Below are positions 1 to 11,100 of a DNA stretch of 64,000 bases, in pieces; the first letter of the stretch is position 1; every line of letters begins with the position of its first letter. Origin of the DNA: Pristionchus mayeri (lineage: Eukaryota > Nematoda > Chromadorea > Rhabditida > Neodiplogasteridae); the NCBI GenBank assembly GCA_036245805.1, contig BTRK01000005.1, forward strand, positions 41,403,216 through 41,467,215. The letters run 5' to 3'. A program made the position numbers and the translations under genes. The notes beneath the pieces are model-generated. The model was not told where the DNA came from. It saw only the letters and a program-made list of their open reading frames with translations, and ran no database searches.

Positions 1-110
1 AGAACACTTTGAATTAAGGCAGTAATTTCTAGGGTTCTCTTGTTGGAATTGTGTTGTATCATTTTCAGATATGTTTCATGTTCGCTATACATAGAAGCTA
101 TATGAGTGAT

Positions 111-285
111 CGGCGAGAGAGCACGCATAATGAAGAGAGTCATTCCTTGCGAAGCCATTAGAGTTCGAGAAACGATACCACGCTCTCTTCATTCTATGCA
201 CTCTCTCGCCGATCGACCGGTCTAGATAGTGTGTAGAATGAAGAGAGCGTTGTATCGTTTCTCGAACTCTAGAAGCCATCCCTAA
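111..285. repeat. Nested hairpin element (GAGAGCG family)
   Basis: Several inverted pieces built from CTCTCTTCATT, CACGCTCTCTCGCCGATC and their complements make two nested foldbacks. The start of this hairpin is where the third copy of the triplicated segment begins (8161). The same family recurs at 520-640, 25018-25112, 40108-40190 and 51660-51790. Confidence 0.7.
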
Positions 286-519
286 TTTGTAACCATTCCT
301 GATAATTGACAACAATTCGTAGAAGATGCTACATGTGATCAATACGCATACTGACCACAGTAACACGAACGTGATAATTCAATATAGGCGCATGAAGGCA
401 AACACGATTCCAGTTAGTCGGTACAACGGTGTGTTGGCCACGGATTACCTTTCATTGGTCGAAATCGGATGAAAATTGTTGTCGACGGGTATCAGACCAT
501 CCGTTTTGGTCTAACTCTC

Positions 520-640
520 GGTGCTCTGACAGTTGAGAAATCGTCTGACTCTCTTCGGTTTGCACGCTCTCTCGTCTCTGTGACCGGCGAGAGAGCGTGC
601 AAACTGAAGAGAGTCAGACCATCGCTCTGACAGTTAGAGA
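520..640. repeat. Hairpin element (GAGAGCGTGCAAACTGAAGAGAG family)
   Basis: A near-perfect foldback: GTCTGACTCTCTTC and TTTGCACGCTCTCTCG on the left are mirrored by GAGAGAGCGTGCAAAC and GAAGAGAGTCAGAC on the right around a short GGTCACAGAG-like loop. An outer CTCTGACAGTT inverted pair flanks it. It is also present in the other two copies of the segment. Confidence 0.75.
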
Positions 641-839
641 ATGCGATTTCGGGGAACCCAAATCTGTTTACATGCAGTTTGAACGAGACGACAAACATTA
701 CGATCAATTTGAATAATATGTCTTTCTCTCTCTATTTCTCTACATCTGATCGATGCTCTACCTTATCTAACAAGAGATATTATTCGAATTCGAGAGGTAG
801 ATTAGTTGAGCTGGCTAGAGATCGGTTACCATGTGCGGG

Positions 840-848
840 TATAAAATA
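840..848 (+). promoter_or_regulatory. TATA box of the secreted peptide gene
   Basis: TATAAAATA lies about 80 bases before the ATG at 927. Immediately before the ATG is TTTTCAG, a splice-acceptor consensus, so the 5' end is probably trans-spliced or joined to a short upstream leader exon. Equivalent boxes lie at 7301-7309 (minus) and 8890-8898. Confidence 0.5.
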
Positions 849-926
849 ACGAATGACATCGGCTGCTCATCATCCACTGATCTCGTCTGAATTTCGGGTG
901 ATTTCACCTCCATTCATTGTTTTCAG

Positions 927-1433
927 ATGTCAATCAAGGTCCTCTTCTTCCTTCTCTTTGTCACCGTCATCGCAGTTGATGCTGGTATTTACTCAATTCT
1001 CTTTATTTTTTGTAAATGAAAAGTGTTTTAAATGACCATTTTGAGCTTCTTACTTCGTTCCACCATGTAATGAAGTCTGCCCGAGAACCAAGGCGGAGCA
1101 CGATGAATGCTGCAGGTTTGCTCATTCATAGTTATTGCTTTCCATGACCACTGATATGTCAAAGGTATATCAAAGATAGACCAAAGGCAGGCAAGACGCC
1201 AAAGTTCTCATCCGACCTAGTGCCATACTGTGTAATGCCCACACATTAGTGACTGACCCATAGTGGTGATGAAGTTTATTTTCTTTTCGAATGCTGTGAT
1301 TGATTTTGTAAAAGACCTCAGACGATTTTCTGTTTTTATTTTGTTTATATGTACCCACTGCAGAGCCCATGGCTACCTCAGATCGGTGGATGGATTCTGT
1401 CGCTTCATGAAGGTCATGGCTTGTGAGAAGTGA
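927..1433 (+). CDS. Six-cysteine secreted mini-protein, copy 1
   Basis: Three exons, 927-984, 1046-1115 and 1364-1433, join in frame (phases 1 and 2) with GT-AG introns to give 65 residues. The first 19 residues (MSIKVLFFLLFVTVIAVDA) are a classic signal peptide. The predicted mature peptide of about 46 residues has six cysteines spaced C-x3-C-x9-CC-x12-C-x7-C, the C-C-CC-C-C order shared by inhibitor-cystine-knot (knottin) peptides. It contains HDECC and AHGYLRS before the fifth cysteine and ends MACEK. The spacing and signal peptide are read from sequence; a knottin fold, and any antimicrobial, inhibitory or signalling role, is inference. Near-identical copies sit at 6716-7222 (minus) and 8977-9483. 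I do not recognise a named family. All exons are coding-compatible, so this copy looks functional. Confidence 0.75.
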
Positions 1434-1771
1434 ACGGCTCACTGTGAAGCACCAACCCGTGAATATGGTTCTCTTATTGGAATTGTTTTTTTATCATTTT
1501 CAAATATGTTTCATGTTCGCTTTAAATAGGAGCTATATCGTGAACATGTGTGGTTTCTGTATGGTCAAATTTATGATTAATCTGTTTACATGAACGATTT
1601 GCATGTTTATGATAAATGTACATATTTGCTGCTGCATCTCTCCATTCGAACTATGCAAATCGGAATAGTTTGCATGTAATTATTTGCAAATAATGCAGTC
1701 GATATAGTAAGGCCCTTCGTAATCCGATTTCCATCCGTCATTCTCTACTCGTAGACTTGGAAAATGCATGG
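1434..1771. other. Intergenic, AT-rich
   Basis: Between the convergent 3' ends of the peptide gene and the PAN-like gene. Near 1480-1540 it repeats a phrase also found at 40-90 (ATTTTCAAATATGTTTCATG beside ATTTTCAGATATGTTTCATG), a short repeat of unknown origin. No gene seen. Confidence 0.5.
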
Positions 1772-4042
1772 CTAGACGGTTCTCCTTTTTAGTTTGGCAC
1801 CTTGGAACGAGTTGGGACACACCGGCTTATTATTTCTGCAAACATATTTCCCATCAAATTGATCTTTGTAATGGAGAGTAAACTTACGCGAAATGACCGT
1901 TTATTATAGGGAACACATATGTTATAGCAGTATCGTCGAATGTTCGGCCTTTGAAACTGCAATCTGCAAGAAAAAAATCGCAGTAATTCAGAGGATCACC
2001 CCAGGATGATAATCAAACCCCCCCCCCTAACAATAAGGCAGTTTGCATCCTACGTTTAACATCCTGGGGAACGTACTCTTATTGCTTATCATACGGAAGC
2101 AGTAATCATCCGACCTAGACACAATGGTTCTCAATATGCGGGTTTCAATTTTCAGTCAATTTTGGGAGATTTTCGGATCCGCTACAGATGCGCTTGATAT
2201 CTGCTCGTGCTCATGATCTATAGCTAGTATCTCACCCGAAAATAAGCCAAAATGACCTGAAAAGGGAATCCTCACTCAATGTTCACATTAGGGTTGCAAT
2301 TTTCAGGGGAATTTCAATAATTTTCGGATAAGTTTTAAATGTGCTGCAAAGATAAATTAAAACAGTAAAAAATTAACTGCAGCATACCTGATGTTTTCTC
2401 CAGCCCTGCTAAGAACAATGACGTGTAGTTATTAAAATTCCCACTAATCTGCCAGAACGTTCTCTATAATTTAAAGAATGTGTCAAAGTTAAACTTTTGA
2501 CGATCTCATAACCATGATCTAGCCCTGCGTAGGTCATAGCGCGAGCTAGGAGGGTAGAACACTATCTGTTGATAGCTCAGTCGTAAAGCAACCGCCATGT
2601 GATCGGATGATTCGGTTCGATTCCCGCCAAGATTCTTGACAAATCTTCGAGATATTTGAATTCCCGTGAATAGCCTGACCTATCAAGGGCTATCAGCGCT
2701 AATGACACTCTCCCAACTAATGATAACTCGGTTCAAAATATAGATGTTAATGTGAAATTTTCAGAATCTCTTATGGTTGTGCAAAGCTAGGCCATGGTTA
2801 TGACACCGCAAAAGTTCAACCTTGTCCTTTTTTAATAAGCATTCAGTAGACTCAATTATATACCTTAGATCCTAGAAGATCTAGGTACTTACTTTTTTCT
2901 GTGGACTGTAAAGGCAATTTAAAACCCACTTTTGCTTTTTTCTGACTTTTGTCAGCGCAAACAAACCAATACGATACCAACTTTCCATTACATGATGAGG
3001 AAAAGGAAAATTCAATTGTTTAAACTTTCATATGCTCGGCCTAGATCTCCCCAACGATAAGAAGTTCCGAAATTTGCACATTGATATCTCCATTACGAAC
3101 AGAGCTATCGGTAGTTGGCGGGGAGCCAAATCAGGGAAAGCTCACGCAATGAGCGAAAGAGCACGTGACTGGAAGAGAGTTCTCCTCCAATTGAAACATA
3201 CTTCAACCGGGCGCGCGTTTGGCTTTACTCCTTCTTTAAGATAACTACATGTAACATTCACCAAAGGTAAATGCGTTTTTTCGTGACTATACCACCTCAA
3301 GAACAATACCTGGGCCTGCTGAATCAGCTGAATTTTCGTCCCAGTCATGTAGGAACCATCTTTCATATGCACGTATAGATCATTTCTACCATTGCAGTAG
3401 CAGGTCTTTGTCGCATCTTCACAATGGAAATTGTTCTGCGGGTTTGTCTCAGTCTTCATTCGTTCGTAATCTGCAATTTTTTTTAGATATTTTTATATAA
3501 TTTAAATTGTGGTTCACAGTCTGGAACCGGAGTCGTCGTTAGCGCACTGGTTGACGTTGCTTCGCCAAGCTGTGGCTCGTCTAAAAAAATGCATTTTTCA
3601 TATTCGAATAATCATTTCACGTGGTGTCCGTGTATGATAAAGTTATTTTTATGCAAACCTTGACATGCCGACTTAATTCCGATCGTTTCGTCCTTGTCTG
3701 GCACAGTGCACTTCTCTGACGGTCTTTCATCTCCGAGGATAGCACATTTTGCGTTTTTGTATGAATAGGCGAGACAAGTGCTCTGCAAGGCGTTAATTCA
3801 AAACTTTTTAAAAAAATTTTTGAGTGAGCAGAGATATGAAAGTTCGGGAATTCAAATAAGTCCTCTTCTACTCTACTTTTTACACGGCATCAGTAAGGCA
3901 CTCTCCTTGCAGTATTCCAGCAATTGGCCTTGCAAGTATCCAGATCTGCAACAGTCTCAGACGCTTTGACGATTGCTCTCCGAGCATTGGTTGACGGAAT
4001 TTTTTGTTCGGTAAAGCACATTCCGAAGGTGAAGTTCGCTTG
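1772..4042 (-). pseudogene. PAN-like secreted protein gene, copy 1, missing signal-peptide exon
   Basis: Same exon series as the complete copy at 9822-12310, shifted by -8050: 4042-3911, 3782-3659, 3580-3518, 3470-3310, small linker exon(s) such as 2905-2893, then 1963-1888 and 1835-1772 (TAG stop). The exon that supplies the start codon and signal peptide in copy 3 (12310-12275) is not present here. The conserved sequence stops at 4205, where the inverted copy begins, so this copy has no recognisable promoter or start. Its coding exons show no damage, which fits recent loss. A new start could exist but I see none with a signal peptide. Confidence 0.65.
2565..2640 (+). repeat. tRNA-derived (SINE-like) sequence
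   Basis: GATAGCTCAGTCG resembles a pol III A box and GGTTCGATTCC (2614-2624) is a perfect B box about 40 bases later. No full cloverleaf can be folded, so this is a tRNA relic or SINE head rather than a tRNA gene. Copies lie in the other two segments (about 5506-5581 minus; 10615-10690). Confidence 0.45.
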
Positions 4043-4205
4043 CTGAAGGTGCAATATTTGTTCATCATTTCTTACTCTACCGCTCGAAAGTGCATAAGAA
4101 TAATAGACGATCACACGGAATCCGCACTCTAGTGACTAATGATAGTAGTCCAAGCGGAAGCGATCAAGATAACGAGAGGGAAGTAATGGTGATGTTCGAG
4201 CTAAC

Positions 4206-6376
4206 GATACTTGCAAGGCCAATTGCTGGAATACTGCAAGGAGAGTGCCTTACTGATGCCGTGTAAAAAGTAGAGTAGAAGAGGACTTATTTGAATTCCC
4301 GAACTTTCATATCTCTGCTCACTCAAAAATTTTTAAAAAAAGTTTTGAATTAACGCCTTGCAGAGCACTTGTCTCGCCTATTCATACAAAAACGCGAAAT
4401 GTGCTATCCTCGGAGATGAAAGACCGTCAGAGAAGTGCACTGTGCCAGACAAGGACGAAACGATCGGAATTAAGTCGGCATGTCAAGGTTTGCATAAAAA
4501 TAACTTTATCATACACGGACACCACGTGAAATGATTATTCGAATATGAAAAATGCATTTTTTTAGACGAGCCACAGCTTGGCGAAGCAACGTCAACCAGT
4601 GCGCTAACGACGACTCCGGTTCCAGACTGTGAACCACAATTTAAATTATATAAAAATATCTAAAAAAAATTGCAGATTACGAACGAATGAAGACTGAGAC
4701 AAACCCGCAGAACAATTTCCATTGTGAAGATGCGACAAAGACCTGCTACTGCAATGGTAGAAATGATCTATACGTGCATATGAAAGATGGTTCCTACATG
4801 ACTGGGACGAAAATTCAGCTGATTCAGCAGGCCCAGGTATTGTTCTTGAGGTGGTATAGTCACGAAAAAACGCATTTACCTTTGGTGAATGTTACATGTA
4901 GTTATCTTAAAGAAGGAGTAAAGCCAAACGCGCGCCCGGTTGAAGTATGTTTCAATTGGAGGAGAACTCTCTTCCAGTCACGTGCTCTTTCGCTCATTGC
5001 GTGAGCTTTCCCTGATTTGGCTCCCCGCCAACTACCGATAGCTCTGTTCGTAATGGAGATATCAATGTGCAAATTTCGGAACTTCTTATCGTTGGGGAGA
5101 TCTAGGCCGAGCATATGAAAGTTTAAACAATTGAATTTTCCTTTTCCTCATCATGTAATGGAAAGTTGGTATCGTATTGGTTTGTTTGCGCTGACAAAAG
5201 TCAGAAAAAAGCAAAAGTGGGTTTTAAATTGCCTTTACAGTCCACAGAAAAAAGTAAGTACCTAGATCTTCTAGGATCTAAGGTATATAATTGAGTCTAC
5301 TGAATGCTTATTAAAAAAGGACAAGGTTGAACTTTTGCGGTGTCATAACCATGGCCTAGCTTTGCACAACCATAAGAGATTCTGAAAATTTCACATTAAC
5401 ATCTATATTTTGAACCGAGTTATCATTAGTTGGGAGAGTGTCATTAGCGCTGATAGCCCTTGATAGGTCAGGCTATTCACGGGAATTCAAATATCTCGAA
5501 GATTTGTCAAGAATCTTGGCGGGAATCGAACCGAATCATCCGATCACATGGCGGTTGCTTTACGACTGAGCTATCAACAGATAGTGTTCTACCCTCCTAG
5601 CTCGCGCTATGACCTACGCAGGGCTAGATCATGGTTATGAGATCGTCAAAAGTTTAACTTTGACACATTCTTTAAATTATAGAGAACGTTCTGGCAGATT
5701 AGTGGGAATTTTAATAACTACACGTCATTGTTCTTAGCAGGGCTGGAGAAAACATCAGGTATGCTGCAGTTAATTTTTTACTGTTTTAATTTATCTTTGC
5801 AGCACATTTAAAACTTATCCGAAAATTATTGAAATTCCCCTGAAAATTGCAACCCTAATGTGAACATTGAGTGAGGATTCCCTTTTCAGGTCATTTTGGC
5901 TTATTTTCGGGTGAGACACTAGCTATAGATCATGAGCACGAGCAGATATCAAGCGCATCTGTAGCGGATCCGAAAATCTCCCAAAATTGACTGAAAATTG
6001 AAACCCGCATATTGAGAACCATTGTGTCTAGGTCGGATGATTACTGCTTCCGTATGATAAGCAATAAGAGTACGTTCCCCAGGATGTTAAACGTAGGATG
6101 CAAACTGCCTTATTGTTAGGGGGGCGGGGGTTTGATTATCATCCTGGGGTGATCCTCTGAATTACTGCGATTTTTTTCTTGCAGATTGCAGTTTCAAAGG
6201 CCGAACATTCGACGATACTGCTATAACATATGTGTTCCCTATAATAAACGGTCATTTCGCGTAAGTTTACTCTCCATTACAAAGATCAATTTGATGGGAA
6301 ATATGTTTGCAGAAATAATAAGCCGGTGTGTCCCAACTCGTTCCAAGGTGCCAAACTAAAAAGGAGAACCGTCTAG
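4206..6376 (+). pseudogene. PAN-like secreted protein gene, copy 2, 5'-truncated
   Basis: It begins inside exon 2 at the codons for DTCKANCWNT (4206-4235), followed by a GC-AG intron (GCAAGG donor) and the exon encoding CLAYSYKNAKC. The long exon 4687-4847, a 13-base candidate microexon 5241-5253, another candidate microexon 5741-5758, and the final exons 6185-6260 and 6313-6376 (TAG at 6374-6376) are all present. The first exon and most of exon 2 are missing at the inversion joint, so this copy and copy 1 stand head-to-head as broken genes. Confidence 0.65.
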
Positions 6377-6715
6377 CCATGCATTTTCCAAGTCTACGAG
6401 TAGAGAATGACGGATGGAAATCGGATTACGGAGGGCCTTACTATATCGACTGCATTATTTGCAAATAATTACATGCAAACTATTCCGATTTGCATAGTTC
6501 GAATGGAGAGATGCAGCAGCAAATATGTACATTTATCATAAACATGCAAATCGTTCATGTAAACAGATTAATCATAAATTTGACCATACAGAAACCACAC
6601 ATGTTCACGATATAGCTCCTATTTAAAGCGAACATGAAACATATTTGAAAATGATAAAAAAAACAATTCCAATAAGAGAACCATATTCACGGGTTGGTGC
6701 TTCACAGTGAGCCGT

Positions 6716-7222
6716 TCACTTCTCACAAGCCATGACCTTCATGAAGCGACAGAATCCATCCACCGATCTGAGGTAGCCATGGGCTCTGCAGTGGGTACAT
6801 ATAAACAAAATAAAAACAGAAAATCGTCTGAGGTCTTTTACAAAATCAATCACAGCATTCGAAAAGAAAATAAACTTCATCACCACTATGGGTCAGTCAC
6901 TAATGTGTGGGCATTACACAGTATGGCACTAGGTCGGATGAGAACTTTGGCGTCTTGCCTGCCTTTGGTCTATCTTTGATATACCTTTGACATATCAGTG
7001 GTCATGGAAAGCAATAACTATGAATGAGCAAACCTGCAGCATTCATCGTGCTCCGCCTTGGTTCTCGGGCAGACTTCATTACATGGTGGAACGAAGTAAG
7101 AAGCTCAAAATGGTCATTTAAAACACTTTTCATTTACAAAAAATAAAGAGAATTGAGTAAATACCAGCATCAACTGCGATGACGGTGACAAAGAGAAGGA
7201 AGAAGAGGACCTTGATTGACAT
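6716..7222 (-). CDS. Six-cysteine secreted mini-protein, copy 2 (inverted)
   Basis: Exact structural counterpart of 927-1433 on the opposite strand: exons 7222-7165, 7103-7034 and 6785-6716. All splice sites, the signal peptide, the six cysteines and the TGA stop are preserved, and the TATA box lies at 7309-7301. The gene sits wholly within the repeat arm, so unlike the neighbouring PAN-like gene it is not cut. Dosage of this peptide is therefore potentially tripled in the haplotype shown. Confidence 0.72.
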
Positions 7223-8158
7223 CTGAAAACAATGAATGGAGGTGAAATCACCCGAAATTCAGACGAGATCAGTGGATGATGAGCAGCCGATGTCATTCGT
7301 TATTTTATACCCGCACATGGTAACCGATCTCTAGCCAGCTCAACTAATCTACCTCTCGAATTCGAATAATATCTCTTGTTAGATAAGGTAGAGCATCGAT
7401 CAGATGTAGAGAAATAGAGAGAGAAAGACATATTATTCAAATTGATCGTAATGTTTGTCGTCTCGTTCAAACTGCATGTAAACAGATTTGGGTTCCCCGA
7501 AATCGCATTCTCTAACTGTCAGAGCGATGGTCTGACTCTCTTCAGTTTGCACGCTCTCTCGCCGGTCACAGAGACGAGAGAGCGTGCAAACCGAAGAGAG
7601 TCAGACGATTTCTCAACTGTCAGAGCACCGAGAGTTAGACCAAAACGGATGGTCTGATACCCGTCGACAACAATTTTCATCCGATTTCGACCAATGAAAG
7701 GTAATCCGTGGCCAACACACCGTTGTACCGACTAACTGGAATCGTGTTTGCCTTCATGCGCCTATATTGAATTATCACGTTCGTGTTACTGTGGTCAGTA
7801 TGCGTATTGATCACATGTAGCATCTTCTACGAATTGTTGTCAATTATCAGGAATGGTTACAAATTAGGGATGGCTTCTAGAGTTCGAGAAACGATACAAC
7901 GCTCTCTTCATTCTACACACTATCTAGACCGGTCGATCGGCGAGAGAGTGCATAGAATGAAGAGAGCGTGGTATCGTTTCTCGAACTCTAATGGCTTCGC
8001 AAGGAATGACTCTCTTCATTATGCGTGCTCTCTCGCCGATCACTCCTATAGCTTCTATGTATAGCGAACATGAAACATATCTGAAAATGATACAACACAA
8101 TTCCAACAAGAGAACCCTAGAAATTACTGCCTTAATTCAGTGTTCTGGTGTCCGTATG

Positions 8159-11100
8159 ATCGGCGAGAGAGCACGCATAATGAAGAGAGTCATTCCTTGC
8201 GAAGCCATTAGAGTTCGAGAAACGATACCACGCTCTCTTCATTCTATGCACTCTCTCGCCGATCGACCGGTCTAGATAGTGTGTAGAATGAAGAGAGCGT
8301 TGTATCGTTTCTCGAACTCTAGAAGCCATCCCTAATTTGTAACCATTCCTGATAATTGACAACAATTCGTAGAAGATGCTACATGTGATCAATACGCATA
8401 CTGACCACAGTAACACGAACGTGATAATTCAATATAGGCGCATGAAGGCAAACACGATTCCAGTTAGTCGGTACAACGGTGTGTTGGCCACGGATTACCT
8501 TTCATTGGTCGAAATCGGATGAAAATTGTTGTCGACGGGTATCAGACCATCCGTTTTGGTCTAACTCTCGGTGTTCTGACAGTTGAGAAATCGTCTGACT
8601 CTCTTCGGTTTGCACGCTCTCTCGTCTCTGTGACCGGCGAGAGAGCGTGCAAACTGAAGAGAGTCAGACCATCGCTCTGACAGTTAGAGAATGCGATTTC
8701 GGGGAACCCAAATCTGTTTACATGCAGTTTGAACGAGACGACAAACATTACGATCAGTTTGAATAATATGTCTTTCTCTCTCTATTTCTCTACATCTGAT
8801 CGATGCTCTACCTTATCTAACAAGAGATATTATTCGAATTCGAGAGGTAGATTAGTTGAGCTGGCTAGAGATCGGTTACCATGTGCGGGTATAAAATAAC
8901 GAATGACATCGGCTGCTCATCATCCACTGATCTCGTCTGAATTTCGGGTGATTTCACCTCCATTCATTGTTTTCAGATGTCAATCAAGGTCCTCTTCTTC
9001 CTTCTCTTTGTCACCGTCATCGCAGTTGATGCTGGTATTTACTCAATTCTCTTTATTTTTTGTAAATGAAAAGTGTTTTAAATGACCATTTTGAGCTTCT
9101 TACTTCGTTCCACCATGTAATGAAGTCTGCCCGAGAACCAAGGCGGAGCACGATGAATGCTGCAGGTTTGCTCATTCATAGTTATTGCTTTCCATGACCA
9201 CTGATATGTCAAAGGTATATCAAAGATAGACCAAAGGCAGGCAAGACGCCAAAGTTCTCATCCGACCTAGTGCCATACTGTGTAATGCCCACACATTAGT
9301 GACTGACCCATAGTGGTGATGAAGTTTATTTTCTTTTCGAATGCTGTGATTGATTTTGTAAAAGACCTCAGACGATTTTCTGTTTTTATTTTGTTTATAT
9401 GTACCCACTGCAGAGCCCATGGCTACCTCAGATCGGTGGATGGATTCTGTCGCTTCATGAAGGTCATGGCTTGTGAGAAGTGAACGGCTCACTGTGAAGC
9501 ACCAACCCGTGAATATGGTTCTCTTATTGGAATTGTTTTTTTATCATTTTCAAATATGTTTCATGTTCGCTTTAAATAGGAGCTATATCGTGAACATGTG
9601 TGGTTTCTGTATGGTCAAATTTATGATTAATCTGTTTACATGAACGATTTGCATGTTTATGATAAATGTACATATTTGCTGCTGCATCTCTCCATTCGAA
9701 CTATGCAAATCGGAATAGTTTGCATGTAATTATTTGCAAATAATGCAGTCGATATAGTAAGGCCCTTCGTAATCCGATTTCCATCCGTCATTCTCTACTC
9801 GTAGACTTGGAAAATGCATGGCTAGACGGTTCTCCTTTTTAGTTTGGCACCTTGGAACGAGTTGGGACACACCGGCTTATTATTTCTGCAAACATATTTC
9901 CCATCAAATTGATCTTTGTAATGGAGAGTAAACTTACGCGAAATGACCGTTTATTATAGGGAACACATATGTTATAGCAGTATCGTCGAATGTTCGGCCT
10001 TTGAAACTGCAATCTGCAAGAAAAAAATCGCAGTAATTCAGAGGATCACCCCAGGATGATAATCAAACCCCCCCCCCTAACAATAAGGCAGTTTGCATCC
10101 TACGTTTAACATCCTGGGGAACGTACTCTTATTGCTTATCATACGGAAGCAGTAATCATCCGACCTAGACACAATGGTTCTCAATATGCGGGTTTCAATT
10201 TTCAGTCAATTTTGGGAGATTTTCGGATCCGCTACAGATGCGCTTGATATCTGCTCGTGCTCATGATCTATAGCTAGTATCTCACCCGAAAATAAGCCAA
10301 AATGACCTGAAAAGGGAATCCTCACTCAATGTTCACATTAGGGTTGCAATTTTCAGGGGAATTTCAATAATTTTCGGATAAGTTTTAAATGTGCTGCAAA
10401 GATAAATTAAAACAGTAAAAAATTAACTGCAGCATACCTGATGTTTTCTCCAGCCCTGCTAAGAACAATGACGTGTAGTTATTAAAATTCCCACTAATCT
10501 GCCAGAACGTTCTCTATAATTTAAAGAATGTGTCAAAGTTAAACTTTTGACGATCTCATAACCATGATCTAGCCCTGCGTAGGTCATAGCGCGAGCTAGG
10601 AGGGTAGAACACTATCTGTTGATAGCTCAGTCGTAAAGCAACCGCCATGTGATCGGATGATTCGGTTCGATTCCCGCCAAGATTCTTGACAAATCTTCGA
10701 GATATTTGAATTCCCGTGAATAGCCTGACCTATCAAGGGCTATCAGCGCTAATGACACTCTCCCAACTAATGATAACTCGGTTCAAAATATAGATGTTAA
10801 TGTGAAATTTTCAGAATCTCTTATGGTTGTGCAAAGCTAGGCCATGGTTATGACACCGCAAAAGTTCAACCTTGTCCTTTTTTAATAAGCATTCAGTAGA
10901 CTCAATTATATACCTTAGATCCTAGAAGATCTAGGTACTTACTTTTTTCTGTGGACTGTAAAGGCAATTTAAAACCCACTTTTGCTTTTTTCTGACTTTT
11001 GTCAGCGCAAACAAACCAATACGATACCAACTTTCCATTACATGATGAGGAAAAGGAAAATTCAATTGTTTAAACTTTCATATGCTCGGCCTAGATCTCC

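Larger units (their letters stand above)
1..4205 (+). repeat. Triplicated segment, copy 1 (direct)
   Basis: This stretch recurs inverted at 4206-8148 and again directly at 8159-12255 (offset +8050, matching 109-4205). I noticed only two substitutions against the third copy (534 C/T, 707 A/G) and roughly ten small differences from the inverted copy. It begins at the window edge, so the arm may extend further left. It holds a peptide gene (927-1433), a headless PAN-like gene (minus), a tRNA-derived repeat and two hairpin elements. Positions 3941-4205 are absent from the inverted copy. Confidence 0.95.
4206..8148 (-). repeat. Triplicated segment, copy 2 (inverted)
   Basis: Reverse complement of 1-3940. 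The joint at 4205/4206 falls inside exon 2 of the PAN-like gene (CTAAC then GATACTTGCAAGG), leaving a 265-base unpaired part (3941-4205) as the loop of a palindrome of nearly 8 kb. Single-base differences include one interrupting the poly-C run (about 6125) and A/G changes near 4400 and 6430. It reaches GTGTTCT at about 8148, matching window position 1, with a 2-base deletion in the last 15 bases. Confidence 0.95.

Noticed and set aside
85..366. A 93-codon minus-strand frame, also at 7783-8064 and 8132-8416
   Set aside because: It runs through the nested hairpins and has no domain or splice support.
1170..1442. A 90-codon minus-strand frame overlapping the peptide gene
   Set aside because: It lies antisense to intron 2 and exon 3 of the secreted peptide and includes a MITE remnant.
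1..8148. The palindrome as a pure long-read adapter or fold-back artefact
   Set aside because: Not excluded, but scattered substitutions, a small indel pattern and the asymmetric 265-base loop make simple read-through of one molecule less likely; kept as a caveat.
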